Of a stretch of 64,000 bases of DNA, positions 45,586 through 57,054 are shown one piece after another. The position numbers and the translations under genes are program-made. Positions within the stretch are counted from its first letter, which is position 1. Every line of letters starts with the position of its first letter. The notes beneath the pieces were generated by a model that saw nothing but the letters and a program-made list of their open reading frames with translations, was not told the origin of the DNA and did no database searches. This DNA is from Phylloscopus collybita (Eukaryota > Chordata > Aves > Passeriformes > Phylloscopidae): positions 6,046,400-6,110,399 of the forward strand of contig JAJNNQ010000077.1 in NCBI GenBank assembly GCA_027886175.1, written 5' to 3'.

Positions 45586-45615
45586 ACTGCTGACCAGTTT
45601 CTGTAAATCATTTGT

Positions 45616-45621
45616 AATAAA
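45616..45621 (+). terminator. Poly(A) signal of the third receptor
   Basis: AATAAA, 31 bases past the stop codon, in the flank shared with the other two receptors. Confidence 0.7.
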
Positions 45622-45924
45622 AGTCATCTTTGATAGCACTTGTTGGTTTGGTTTTCGAGGATTTTTCTCCTGTGTTTTAGTTTCTCAACACTGTCCAAAA
45701 ATAAAGACCATTGTTTGTGCCATTTCTCATTTTGATTCTCTCCACCTTCACTTTTCCCACACTGTGTCAATGGGGAGCTCTGCGCTCTGTGGCTTTAAAT
45801 GAAATAAAGGATCTCCCAGAAAAGTTTTCACTGGAGATCCCCCTTTTGTTCCATTCTCTGGAGCTGCAGCAGCAATGTCTGTGTGCAGAGCTGGGGGCAG
45901 GGCAGGGCTGGCACAGCAGCTCTG

Positions 45925-46232
45925 CTCCTGCTGGCCACACCATTCCTGATCCAGGCCAGGAGCCACTGGCCTTCTTGGCCCCCTGGGCACACTGCTGCCT
46001 CATGTCCAGTCTGCTGTCCAGCAGTCCCTGCAGGTCCCTTTCTGCCTGGCTGCTGTCCAGCCACTCTGTCCCCAGCCTGTAGCACTGCAGGGGTTGTTGT
46101 GGCCAAAGTGCAGGACCCGGCCCTTGGTCTTGTTCAACCTGACATTGTTGGATTTGGGCCCTGGATCCAGCGTGTCCAGGGCCCTGTGCAGAGCCCTCCT
46201 GCCCTCCAGCAGATCCACACTCCCACCTGCAG
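45925..46232 (-). mobile_element. CR1 fragment, minus orientation
   Basis: Reverse complement of the ORF2-end/3'-UTR region seen at 2565-2870 and 31365-31640, for example TGCTGTCCAGCCACTCTGTC. It lies between the receptor 3' flank and satellite S3. Confidence 0.85.
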
Positions 46233-46284
46233 GAGAGATGGCCAAGGGCTGGGCAGGGCTGGCAGGGCCACAGGCACCCAGGCT

Positions 46285-48108
46285 TTGTCCCCTGGGTCCA
46301 TTGTGACATTGTGGTGCCTCCTGGAATCAAACATTGTGAAACTTGGAGGCCTAATGGAACAAGGGTTTCTATTGTGACACTGCAGAACCTCATGGAATCA
46401 AGGTGACCATGTTACACTACAGAAGCCCATGGAACCAAGGGGTCATTGTGACACTGCAGAACCAAGGAAACTGTTGTTGACAGTACCAAAACTCCTGGAA
46501 TGAAAAGTCCAGTGTGACATGACAGAGCCTCATAAACCCAAGGGTCAAATGTGACTCTGTAGGGCCTCATGGAATAGAGGGTCCATTGAGACACAGCAGG
46601 GCCTCATGGAACCAAGCGTGTTTTGAGGAACAGCTGGGCCTTGCTGGAACCAAAGAAACCCCTGCTAAAAGCAGGGTAACTCCTAGAACCAAGGAGTCCA
46701 TTGGTACAGCATAAAACCTATGGAACCAAGGGGCCATTGGGACAAAGCAGGGCACTGCTAAGGGGACATTCTGACCCACTGGGACTGCATGGAAGGAATT
46801 GTCCATGATGACAATGCAGATCCAAGGAGACCACGGAGACATTATGGAACCTCATGGATCCAAGGGGCCATTGTGACACCAAAGAACTTCATGGAACCCA
46901 GGGTCCACTGTGACATGGCAAGGCCTCATTGGAACAAAGGAACCCTTGGTGACAGTACAGAAACTCATGGAACCAAGGGGCTGTGGTGACACAGCAGGGA
47001 CACTTGGAACCAAGGAGTCCAGTGACATTATGGAACCTCTGGAACCAAGGGTTCGTTAGGACACTGCAGAAACAAGGAGGAGTCCAAGGCTGACACTATG
47101 GAAGCTCATGGAACCAAGCAGTCATTGTTACACTCCAAAGTGTCGTTGAAGCAAATAGACCATTGTCCAACTACAGAACCTCATGGCACTACGGCTTCAC
47201 TGTGACACAGCAGGGTTCCATGAAACCAATTGTCCATTGTGGCAATGCAGATCCAAGGAGACCATGGTGACACTACAGAAGCTCATGGAACCAAGCAGCC
47301 ATTGTGCCATCATGGAATCTCATGGAACCAAGGGTTCATTGTTACAGTCCAGAACCTCATGGAATCAAAGGTCAGTTGTGAAACACTTGGGCTTCATGGA
47401 ACCAAGATGTCATTGTGACACAGCAGGGCCACATGGAACCAATGGTCCATAGCGATAGCGTGGATCCAAGGAGGCTATGCTGATACTATGGAGCTTCATG
47501 GAACCAAGGAGCCATTGTGACACAGGTGGGCCCCAAGGAAACAATTGTCCCTTGTGACAGTGCGGATCCAAGGAGATCATGGTGATTCTGCAGAACAACG
47601 TGGATCCAAGGAGCCATTGAGACACTGTGGGGCCTCATTGGAACAAAGGCCATTGTTGATAGTATGGAAGATGCTCATGGAAACTGTGGGATATTGTGGC
47701 ACTGCAGAGCCTCATGGAACAAAGGAGACCACTGCAACAAGGAGGAATTTTATGGAACCAAGCAGCCATTTGCACACGACAGAACTCAGGAGACCATTTT
47801 TGGCAGTACAAAACCTCATGGAACTGAGGGGCCATTGTTATACAGCAAAACCTGGTGGAACCAAGGGGCCAGTGTGACACCGTGGGGCCCCATGGAATCA
47901 AATATTCCTTGTGACACAGTGGGGCTGCTTGTCACCAATTGTCCATTGTGATACTGCAGATGCAAGAGACCGTGGTGACACTATGGCAGTTCATGGAACC
48001 AAGGGGCTGTTGTGGCACACCAAGGCCTTGTGGAACCAAGGAGAGCATTGTGGCAGTGCAGAACCAAGGAGGCCGTTTTGACAGGACAGACCCACATTGA
48101 ATCAAGGG
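46285..48108 (+). repeat. ~40-bp satellite array S3
   Basis: About 1.8 kb of degenerate units with CATGGAACCAAGG, CATTGTGACAC and TGCAGA. Orientation matches S1 and is opposite to S2. The array is split by a solo LTR and resumes at 48762-48852. Confidence 0.9.
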
Positions 48109-48761
48109 TTGAGAAGAATCCAAAGGGTTAAGAGTTTAGCTAAAGGGATAGAAGCAAGAAGCAATGGATCTTAATGAAGAGTTTAGAGCAGAAGCAATGT
48201 AGGATAGTTGATCACTGCCAGATGAAGCTAGTTTGAGAAGACAATATATCATTTACCTGACTTTACTGTGTTTGTAGAAGTTCTGAGGGCAGGATGGAGT
48301 ATTGTAAAGATGAAGAAACTGTAGGTGCACCTGCGCCCCAAAACCTGTCAGAAGAAGGCAGGAGAGCTTGAACTATGCCCAAGGGTTCAGAGAGCCTGCC
48401 AACAAGGCAAAGGTGAAAAGTTTACCTTGAGGAAGACGTTCCTGACCATCCAAAAGCACCACTGACCCATTTCAAAACCCACTGACCCAATTTGAGTGAA
48501 GGACTGTGCAAGCGAGAAAGGACTTTGAGCTCATTTTATGATGAAGAGGAGAGAAGGTGGGGTTAAGTAATAAGTATGTATATGTGTGTTGAATGATTAC
48601 ATGAACATCTAAGATTTTGTAGATAAATAGAGAGCCGGAGATCTGTGATTTTTGCACACGTCTTTGGGAGGTTACTCCCCGTGTTGCCTGGCACTGAATT
48701 AAACATACCACTTTCTAACTTTAATGAGCTGGAGAGTCTTTGTCCATGCTTTATTTACTCG
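48109..48761 (+). mobile_element. Solo LTR splitting satellite S3
   Basis: About 650 bases without satellite units. The 3' part is related to the 3' LTR of the class I ERV at 38794-39357 (GATTTTGTAGATAAATAGAGAG, GCACTGAATTAAACATACC, ACTTTAA). Internal genes are absent, as after LTR-LTR recombination. The edges are uncertain by several bases. Confidence 0.7.
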
Positions 48762-48854
48762 ATAATGGAACCAAGGATCCATTGTTCTACAGCAGGGCCT
48801 CATGGAACCAATGGGCCATTGTGACCCTGTGGGGCATAATGGAGTCAAGGACAT
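48762..48854 (+). repeat. Satellite S3, remainder
   Basis: Two units resume after the solo LTR and end against a second LTR-like segment. Confidence 0.8.
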
Positions 48855-49354
48855 TGTTGATACTGAAATCCATCCCACAGAAACTTTTGAACACAACTTT
48901 GAGCATTTGAGAGCAGGTGTTCTTTATTACAGCGTGCTGGTCACTTGGGCGATCCTTCCTCCATTTGAGTGCACTGAGCACCAAATTAACAGAGTTTTGA
49001 TCACACACACTGATTATGCATTCAGTAGCTATCCCCTCTTCCTTTAAATTTACTTCACATTGTTGCACCCCTTCTCACAAGTTCTTATCTGGTTCTTTGG
49101 GGTCTGTCTTCAACATCCAGTATCCTTTATACATGGCTGTTCCTCAACCCCACTTTTGAGTATGGGCAATATTATCGTTTTGCAAACCTTCTGTTTTGTC
49201 AGCCTTGTAGAGCTGAGCTGACATTTTTCTTGCATTTTGAATGACTTCTGTTTGCCGGAGTTACCTCCTTGATCCATTTCTCCAAGGCTGTGCTGTTCTG
49301 CTCTACTGTCCTTGAGAAGAGTCAATGTTGTTCTGTTCTCCTGTCCTTGTCACA
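48855..49354 (-). mobile_element. Probable LTR, minus orientation
   Basis: On the minus strand it reads TGTGACAAGG to GTATCAACA, with TATAAAGG (about 49126-49133) and AATAAA (48923-48928) about 200 bases apart. No target duplication was confirmed. Confidence 0.5.
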
Positions 49355-50059
49355 GCACTCGCCCTGCCTGAGGCGTGTCTGCAACCCCCCAACCTATGGG
49401 CTTGGGGTGGGCAAGTGTTCCTGAGGGAACAGGGATGGGATAGCTGGGATGGACTGAGCCAAGGGATGTTCCATTACCTATCACATCATGATCAGCAATG
49501 AACTGCAGGGAGAAGGGCGGGGGGGGGGGGGGGGGGCAAGGGGATTAGGGGATTAATATCTTTTTAGAGACATTTTTCTTTGAAAACATCACCAACACAT
49601 AAAGAATCCTCTCCTGCCATAAGGAAGTTAAACATTTTCTGCTGATAGAAGATTTCCTGTGGATTTTCTTTTCTTCTGTTTGTGGCCTTTGCTTTTTTTG
49701 TTGGTTTGTTTGTGCAGTTTTTGTGTTTATGTGGTTAGGTCTTGCTTTGGTTTTTTTTTCTTTTTTTTTGGTTTGGTTTTTTGTTGCTTTTGGGTTTTCC
49801 CTTTTGAACTGCCTTTCTTCTGATGCATAAGACTTTTCTTCCTTTTCTCATGGCTTGGTTTGGCACCTGATGGCAAGACAACGTGTCTCAACTCAGTCAT
49901 CTTGCCCATAGGAAAGAAAAGCACAATTATGCCCAATTATGTTTTGCCGTCACCATCTGTGGGAAACTCTAAAAGCAAAAGAAGATTTTTAGGAGCTGAA
50001 GAAACAGGCCTCAAACAAAAAAAGCTGAGATCTCAGAATCTGCAGCAACTGAGAAAAGT
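49355..50059. other. No gene seen; poly-G and T-rich tracts
   Basis: It contains an uninterrupted run of 18 G (49519-49536), able to form a G-quadruplex and prone to assembly error. T-rich/TTTG tracts lie at 49690-49800. Open frames are low-complexity. Confidence 0.6.
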
Positions 50060-50613
50060 TTAGGACTAAGAAAGATACAGTAGTATATAATAGTATAACG
50101 AGCAAGGACATGGAAGACAAAAGCTGAGTTTTTAGGTTTGGCTGAATAAGTCATAGCACTGCAGAAAAGATATGCCAGACAAGATAGTAAAAGGTCTTAA
50201 GCTTAATAACAGTATTGTGTATTGTTAATAGAGAAGCTTACAAACAACTATTGTTTGAAATAGGTGTACGTGTGCTTAATTTGGTTGGTCGAAACAACTG
50301 TCTGTAATTTTTAGTAATATACCATTGACTGAAAAGTCTTTAAGATGCTTTGTAACAGAGAAATCAAGAGCTATTGTAATGCGCTTTGTAGGGGGCCATT
50401 GTAAACTGCTATTGGGGCTGCTGCTGGGGGCGATTGTAGGTGTCTGCTGGGGTTGCATGGAGCTGCTGTTGTTGCTACTGCTGTGCTATACATAAGTGCT
50501 GTAAAACTGCTACCTTGCTTTAAATTCTGTGATGAGACTGATGCTTCATTAAAAAAGAAAACAGCTATCACAGCAATCAAGTCCAGTGCCTGCCCGCGTC
50601 GTCGCCCCCACAA
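50060..50613 (+). mobile_element. Possible LTR, plus orientation
   Basis: A CTATACATAAG promoter-like box (about 50486) and a CATTAAAAAAG signal (about 50547) lie about 60 bases apart, followed by a tail ending CCCCCACA. The left edge is unknown. Repeated GGGGCTGCTGCTG-like phrases occur upstream. Confidence 0.35.
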
Positions 50614-50960
50614 CCATCAACTGGATGAGTTTGGTCACAGACTCCATACAGTTTGGCAGTATCTACAAAGAAATTCAAAGTGCATTTCATGCCATTGCAG
50701 AGATAATAGAAATGTTCCCCAGTGGTGGTCAAGGGCTGGTCACTGAGGGATGTCACCAGGCAGTGGCTGCCAAGAGTTCTCTGTGCCATGGGTGATATTT
50801 GACCCTCATTGTTCAGCCAAATTCCCACCCAGCCCAGGTTCCAGTTCTTCAGCCCAGCTCTCTCCAGTCTGGCTCTGAGGAGACCACAGCAGACCGTGTC
50901 ACAGGCCTGGCTAAAGTCTGGGCACACAACATCCCCTTCTTTTCCCTCCCACATGGGTTC
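50590..50960 (-). pseudogene. Degraded LINE (CR1-like) reverse transcriptase piece
   Basis: On the minus strand the translation reads DVVCPDFSQACDTVCC, a decayed form of the YLDFSKAFDTVSH block of CR1. A catalytic-box-like stretch (FFVDTAKLYG, where FADDTKLG is usual) follows at about the right distance. It is much older than the CR1 at 24.4-32.2 kb. Confidence 0.6.
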
Positions 50961-52400
50961 TGCAATCCCTGCCTTGTCCTGCCAGTGCCTGGAATGGCTG
51001 CAGGAGGATTTGCCACATCCCCTTCCCTGCTGAGCCTGACCAGGCTGGGACTCTCCCAGATACCCTCCCTGCCCTGGTTGCAGACTGGCTCCATGTCTGC
51101 CTTTCCCAGGTTCCCAGGACCCTCTGGGATGGCTCTGCCTTTTCCAAGGCGTTTGAGAGAGCTCTCCGAGTGACACTGCCCAGCCTTCTCAACAGCCCTG
51201 ACACCAAAGGCCTTTTCCACATCCCTCAGTTCCAGGTCAGTGCCCAGAACACAGCACAACCATGTCCAGGTCCTGGGGGATGTTCAGAAGTGAGGCAGCT
51301 GTGATTTCTCCCCACACACTCCCACCCCAATGGTCTCTCTGGGCAGTCCTTGGCTGTGCTGAGCAGTTTCCCTGGAGCCTCCCTGCCCTGGATGTTTCTG
51401 TCTGCAGTCCTAAGCACAGCCCAGTCAAGAATTCAGGGGGTTTCCCAGAGGATTTCACTCTCAGGGTGAAGTGGCCTCAAGGCCCTGTTTGTGCCTCTGG
51501 AATTGTGCCAGCCCCGAGTGCTGCTGATGGTGTTTGTGCTCACTCTGCTTCATCTCCCCCCACACACACAGAGGATGCACTGCTGAAATCTCCTCAGTAC
51601 AGAGCAAACAGGCACTGCTGGCCTGGTCCCTTGGCGTCCCTCCATGCAGGGACAAACAACCTCCTGCAGGTGTGGGGAGAGGTCTGTGCTGGCCATGGTG
51701 GTTGCAGGGGCTGGTGTGGGACAATTGCCCTGGGGCACCTTCCCAGGCTGTCCCCAGAAGAGAGACACAGCCCAGGCCCTGCTCTGCTGCTCCCTCAGGT
51801 CCATGCCAGGAGCTCTGGCTGTGCCAGGACCCTGCTGGGTGCCCCCCTGCACACTCCCCCTCTGCCCCTGGGTACTGGGCTTTGCTTTGCCAAAGCAATC
51901 CTGGAGCACATTGCTGAGAGCAGCTCTGCAGGGAGAGCAAAGCCTTCCTGGGCTGCCCTCAGGAGATGATGCCCTTTGCTGCTGGAGCTGCTGTGCTGGA
52001 GCCCAGCTGTGTCCCAGCAGTGCCCATGGCCTGGCCCTGCCTGTGCTCACAGCACGCACACGCAGCAGGACAGTGACCAAGCTGCCACAGCCCTGCGGCC
52101 TGACAGCCACAGAAGGGCTGGGAAGGAGAGGCTGCACTTGGGAAGAGCAGCTGTGGGAAGAGCCAGGGCCATTGTCCCTGGCTGTGCTGCTGGGCTGGGA
52201 GTCTCTGCCCTGCACCTCTGCTCACAGGCACTGCCCCTGCAGAGACAGAGAGGGGCTGAGGGAACATCTTGGGCACCCAGGGCAGAGCAGGACACTTTAT
52301 TTGACAGAAATGCAGAGTGATCAGGGCTCCTGACTGTCTGTGCTTAATACAGGCATGGTAGATACTGATGTGGCAATACTGGGAGTAATGGTATCCCTTT
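50961..52400. other. No gene seen; GC-rich
   Basis: GC-rich DNA with long but low-complexity open frames on both strands. Parts near 51960-52300 resemble the CAG/GCT-rich flanks of the receptors. No conserved domain is recognised. Confidence 0.45.
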
Positions 52401-52407
52401 TTGGAAA

Positions 52408-52426
52408 ATAGAAAACAAAACAAAAC

Positions 52427-52458
<32 letters not shown>

Positions 52459-52520
52459 CAAAACAAAAAAAAAACAACCAAAAAAAAAAAAAAAAACCAA
52501 AACAACAAAAACAAAAAACA
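52408..52520. repeat. A-rich (AAAAC)n tract
   Basis: AAAAC and poly-A runs leading into the (AGGAA)n tract. Confidence 0.9.
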
Positions 52521-52890
52521 AGGAAAGGAAAGGAAAGGAAAGGAAAGGAAAGGAAAGGAAAGGAAAGGAAAGGAAAGGAAAGGAAAGGAAAGGAAAGGAA
52601 AGGAAAGGAAAGGAAAGGAAAGGAAAGGAAAGGAAAGGAAAGGAAAGGAAAGGAAAGGAAAGGAAAGGAAAGGAAAGGAAAGGAAAGGAAAGGAAAGGAA
52701 AGGAAAGGAAAGGAAAGGAAAGGAAAGGAAAGGAAAGGAAAGGAAAGGAAAGGAAAGGAAAGGAAAGGAAAGGAAAGGAAAGGAAAGGAAAGGAAAGGAA
52801 AGGAAAGGAAAGGAAAGGAAAGGAAAGGAAAGGAAAGGAAAGGAAAGGAAAGGAAAGGAAAGGAAAGGAAAGGAAAGGAAAGGAAAGGAA
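52521..52890. repeat. (AGGAA)n microsatellite, ~74 perfect units
   Basis: About 370 bases of uninterrupted pentanucleotide, all purines on the plus strand. GAAGA-type units follow to about 52925. The minus strand reads as a spurious Phe-Leu-Ser-Phe-Pro repeat protein. Confidence 0.97.
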
Positions 52891-53029
52891 AAGGGCAAGA
52901 GAAGAGAAAAGAGAAGAGAAGAGAATTATTCCACCAAATAGAAAAAGAAACAAGACACATGGCACAAAGCAGTCTGGGCCTGGAATGAGTTCCATTCTGA
53001 ATTCTGTGCACAAACAAAGAGGCACTTGA

Positions 53030-53165
53030 TTGTTTCTGAAAAGCACAGAGTGGTCATTTTCCTCAGGGCATCCTCCAGCTCCTGGTTCCTCAGGCTGTGG
53101 ATGAGGGGGTTCAGTGTTGGGGGCAGCAGCCAGCACAGAAGTGACAGTGCCAGAGCCAGCGATGG
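53030..53165 (-). pseudogene. Olfactory receptor C-terminal remnant
   Basis: On the minus strand the codons before the (AGGAA)n tract read SLALALSLLCWLLPPTLNP, then LIHSLRNQELEDALRKM. This is the TM7 signature and cytoplasmic tail of an OR14-like receptor. Upstream (53170 and beyond) no TM1-TM6 can be recognised, so this is a decayed or truncated gene. The flank on its 5' side is the segmental duplication shared with position 1-890. Confidence 0.75.
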
Positions 53166-53385
53166 GCACCAGGCTGGCACAGGTGACCTGGAGGCTCTGC
53201 AGGGCTCAGGCCCAGGGGCTGTGCCAGAGTCAGGGCTGAGCTGACACTCTGTGGGCTGGGGCAGAGCCCAGGCAGAAATGAGCCCTGAGCCAGCAGCTCT
53301 GCAGTGGTGGCCACCAGGCCCGGTGGCCAAGGGAGGCTTCTGGCCATGGCCTGGAAGCAGCTGCTGCTGCCCAGGGGCCTTTGGT

Positions 53386-54280
53386 GCCTCAGGCTCTCCC
53401 TGGCACAGCTCCCAGCACGGCACTCTGCACTTGTGCCCGAGCCCTTCCCTCTGCTGGGGCTGGCCTGGGGCTTTTCCTGCAGCAGGACCTGCCCTGGTCC
53501 TGGCACAGGAAAGGCAGTTCCTGCTGGAGCAGGAGGCTCTGCCTGCAATGGGCTCAAACAGCTCCAACAAGGCCCTGTTTGCAAAGCCCCCAGTGGGAAA
53601 TGAAGAAGGGGATCATGCTGCTTTGGGGGTGAAGAATGCTGAAAGCAGCCTGACTCCTCCATCCCAAAGTTCCACATGCTGAGAGGGAGTTGAAGCTGTG
53701 GCAGAGCTGCTCAAATCCCCAGAGAAAGTAACAACCCAGTGACACCACTGAGAGCTTCTGCAGAGCTGCTGAGCTGGCCCAGCCTGGGCACATCTGACTG
53801 ACAGGGCAGCACTTCAGACTAGAAAAGCCCCATCCCAAAGTTTAACTGCAGCATCTCCTGACATTTCCCTTCTTGGGGGGGTGTGGAGATTCCTCCCTGG
53901 AGTGGGGACACCCCTCAAGGTCACTGCCTGAGGCTGAGCTCAAGAGATTTGCTCATAGTTGTTGTTCTGGGGGAGTGACACCCATCTCTGGTTAATAACT
54001 GCTTTTGCTTTAATACAATTGCTTCAAAATTGCTTCCTAGAGCACTGTCTTAAAATCGATGTTTCAGCTCCTATCCTGTGGAGTAAATAATTGTGATTAA
54101 GACCTTTTTGTCTAATCATGATCATAATCAGTCATATCTCTATGTCCATAAATACTTCTGGTTTGCCATCCTTAATGGTGAGGGACAAAGTCGTACAAAG
54201 GTTCAATTCCACCTGTATAATCCTTCATGCATAAATCCTTGAGAAAGTCTGGGGCTGGGATTGGATCCAGGCACTGCCAG
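53386..54280. repeat. Segmental duplication, right copy
   Basis: Direct repeat of 1-890, beginning TGCCTCAGGCTCTCCCTGGC and ending near TTGGATCCAGGCACTGCCA, after which the two copies diverge completely. Confidence 0.85.
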
Positions 54281-54404
54281 GATCCTCTCCCAGAAAGAGT
54301 TTAGAAAGCCTGGGGGTCCTGGTTTGGGTCCTTTGTGAATCTCGTGACCCAACAGGAGCTTCTCTAAGAAACTTTGCCTGAAGCTGCCACTCTGCCCATG
54401 ACAG

Positions 54405-54640
54405 GAACCCCTGTGAGTGTCTGTGACATCCCAGCTCTTTGGCAGCCTGGACACTCCTGGGATGTCCCCATGGAGCCCCTGTGAGTGTCTGTGACATCCC
54501 AGCTCTTTGGCAGCCTGGACACTCCTGGGATCTCCCCATGGAGCCCCTGTGAGTGTCTGTGACATCCCAGCTCTTTGGCAGCCTGGACACTCCTGGGATG
54601 TCCCCATGGAGCCCCTGGGAGTGTCGCTGACCTCGCTGTT
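54405..54640. repeat. 68-bp minisatellite
   Basis: Three near-perfect 68-base units (CTGTGACATCC at 54421, 54489 and 54557) carrying CCAGCTCTTTGGCAGCCTGG and GGAGCCCCTGTGAGTGT. Further decayed units can be followed to about 54930. Confidence 0.9.
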
Positions 54641-54930
54641 CTTTAGGAGCACAGGGATGTCACCACTGGACTCGTGCCACTGCCTGGGACAAATTGGCTC
54701 CTTGGCAGGGTACAGACACCTCTCATGTCACTCTGCAGCCCTGGGACTGTCACCTCATGACCCTTAGGAAGATTAAGGAGCCCTGGGATGTCACCACAGA
54801 GCCCCTGTGACTGAGTGTGACCAAAGAGATCTTCAGGAGCCCAGAGACCCCTCAGATGCCACCATGGAGCCCCTGTGCCTGCACGTGAGCTCACAGCTCT
54901 TGAGCAGCTGGAAACCCCTGGAATCTCTTC

Positions 54931-56105
54931 AATCTGCTCTGCTGAGGATGGATTCTCAGCAACTTGGAGGTTCCCTGCTGAATTTTAGGTCTCCAGAGGC
55001 TTGTTCAGTCTTCAGCTCTTCAGTTCAGGAATTCAGTGCCAAAGGCTCATTAACATTCCAAAGCACTCTAACAAGAAAAGCCCCTGGGAACAATTTCATT
55101 TCAAGTCTTCAATTCTTCTGTGGTTAATTGTACAGATTTCAGAAATGGATTCAAAGAGAATATACTATTTTTTTTTAAATTCAGAGGGTTTTTTGGTGCT
55201 CTTTAGATTATTTTTTTCCTGTTTATAGATTGATATCAGCAATCTCCAGTTGATATTGATCTCTAGCACCTCTTAAGGTGCTCTGATGAATATTAGGACC
55301 CTTCATGGCTGACAATAAATCACACTTTGTCCCCATCCCCACCCCACCATTTCCCTCATCCAGCTCCTGGAAGTCAGATCAGCCTTGTTCAAGTCTGAGC
55401 TTCCTCCACTCCAGGCTGCACCTGCAGCTTTCAGCTCCTTGGCACCAACTCCCACCTGCTTTCCTTGCAGAAGGAGCTGCCCCAGACACAGAGGGATGTT
55501 CATTTCTTGTCAGCCAACAAAGCCAAGGGAAGGCACAGCTCCATGAGAAACACAAGCCCAGCCCGTGACACAAAGAGAGGGGAAGATCAGGATTTCTTCT
55601 CCTGCCATTGTACAGTGCCAGGAAATTCCTGGTCTCTCCTGCTGGTGGGAAAACTTGGACAGTTCTTGGAAGTGCTCCAATGACCCAGCTAATGAAGATG
55701 TGCTCGTGCACCTGGCAAGCTGCAGGTCCCCTACAGCCCTGCAGGGCTCCTGCCCCATCTGCTCATCTCCAGTCTAAAACATGGACCAGCACTGTCCCAG
55801 CATCATTAGAGAGCTGAATTGGAAAGGAGCTCAGCAAGTCAGCAGCCCAAGGTGTCAGAAACTGGGTCAGACCAAGTGGTTCAAGGCTCGATTTGGCCTT
55901 GGCACAGGCCTGGCCAGGGTGGGGTCAGCCCAAGATCAAGGACTGAATGTCTGCTGTGAGCCAGGAGAGCTCTGCAGCCCCAGGGGACACAGCAGGCACA
56001 GGAAAGGAGTCTGGGCACTGAGTGCTCTGAGCCTCAGGGAACTTCCCCAGGAGGATGCAGGGCAGCCCCAAGGCCATCTGGCAGCCCTGGAACAAGGCAG
56101 ACACC
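54931..56105. other. No gene seen
   Basis: Unique-looking sequence. Small open frames on both strands around 55300-55800 lack recognised motifs, and no splice-site framework could be built. Confidence 0.45.
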
Positions 56106-56820
56106 TGTAATAAATACAAATAATATAAAGAACAAATTTAAATTTAGCAACAATTTGAATAGCAATTTAATATAAAATGAAACATATAAAAAAAATGGCA
56201 ATAATTACTTTAGTCTGGTTAAGGTTCTGATAAGGCATAAGCAAAACTGACCGAGATACAGGGAGGGCTTCTCACCCCACCTCAGGTACAAAACAGAGCA
56301 ATTCAGACTACACTTAGATACTATCTGCTAAGACATATTCATCAATGTTTCCTGTCAGTTTCCTCCTATTTCCAATTCTAAAATTCTATGTCACTGTACT
56401 TTATGGCACATGCTTCACTTGTTGTTAGGGGGTCTTGTGTCTTCTTTTGGTGGTCTTTTGGATGAAGGCTCACAGTCTTTCCCGTTGTCCTCTGGATAAC
56501 CTTACAGGTTGTGCACAAACCCCAAGCCTTTTGTTATGTTAGTCAACATCATATTCCAAATATAGGCCTTAAATAAAAACACAACTTAAATTCTGTACCT
56601 GGATCCATCCCAATTGTCCATCTCAAGGCTGATCTTTCAATTACCCCAAGACTTATTCAGTTTGGGTGTTTTGCTTAGCTCAAATTACATTCTGTTATCC
56701 TATTTTTTTATACACATCTGCAAACATCAGTTTTCTGACACTAATCACATATAGTTTGTCTTTTTCTAAAATATTGATATAGTTACAATTCAGTTAGCAC
56801 AAAATCATTCATTTATCACA
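56106..56820. mobile_element. Possible LTR-type element, AT-rich
   Basis: A 715-base AT-rich island between GC-rich flanks, starting TGTAATAAA and ending TTTATCACA (TG...CA on either strand). AATAAA-type boxes are present on both strands. No target duplication is seen; the orientation and family are unresolved. Confidence 0.35.
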
Positions 56821-57054
56821 GGGCTGAGGTGCAGCTGCCCCAGCGGTGCCTCCGAGCTGGCAGGGCCATGGTCACTCAGGGTCAGTGGCCGGGCAGTTCT
56901 GTTGACTGGACACGGCTCTGGACACTTCCCTTGGAGCGTCTCCAGGCATGGAATGTTGGGGCTGTCACTGCTGTGGTGTCACAGAGAGGGGAACGCTGGG
57001 GCTGCCCTGCTCCTGCCCCAGCCCAGCAGCTCTGCCAGCTCCTCCTGGGGACAC

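Larger units (their letters stand above)
40095..45910 (+). repeat. Inverted receptor cassette, arm 2
   Basis: Mirror partner of about 4420-10505. It holds the same modules in opposite orientation and order: the TGCCACAGCAACC-type block, ~150-bp tandem repeat, CAG-rich block, AT-rich tract, CR1 terminus, GC-rich upstream block, receptor and 3' flank. It ends against a CR1 fragment at about 45925. Confidence 0.85.

Noticed and set aside
52321..53169. Long minus-strand frame of Phe-Leu-Ser-Phe-Pro repeats, apparently fused to a receptor tail
   Set aside because: Produced by the (AGGAA)n microsatellite, whose five-base unit keeps all frames open. No gene needs to be assumed.
53251..53682. MGSNSSNK start resembling an olfactory-receptor N-terminus (also at 161-297)
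   Set aside because: It is on the plus strand, opposite to the receptor remnant, and is followed by no transmembrane segment; the resemblance is a few residues only.
54405..54640. Possible CRISPR array from regular 68-base spacing
   Set aside because: Units are repeated along their whole length with no unique spacers, no cas genes are present, and the genome is vertebrate. It is a minisatellite.
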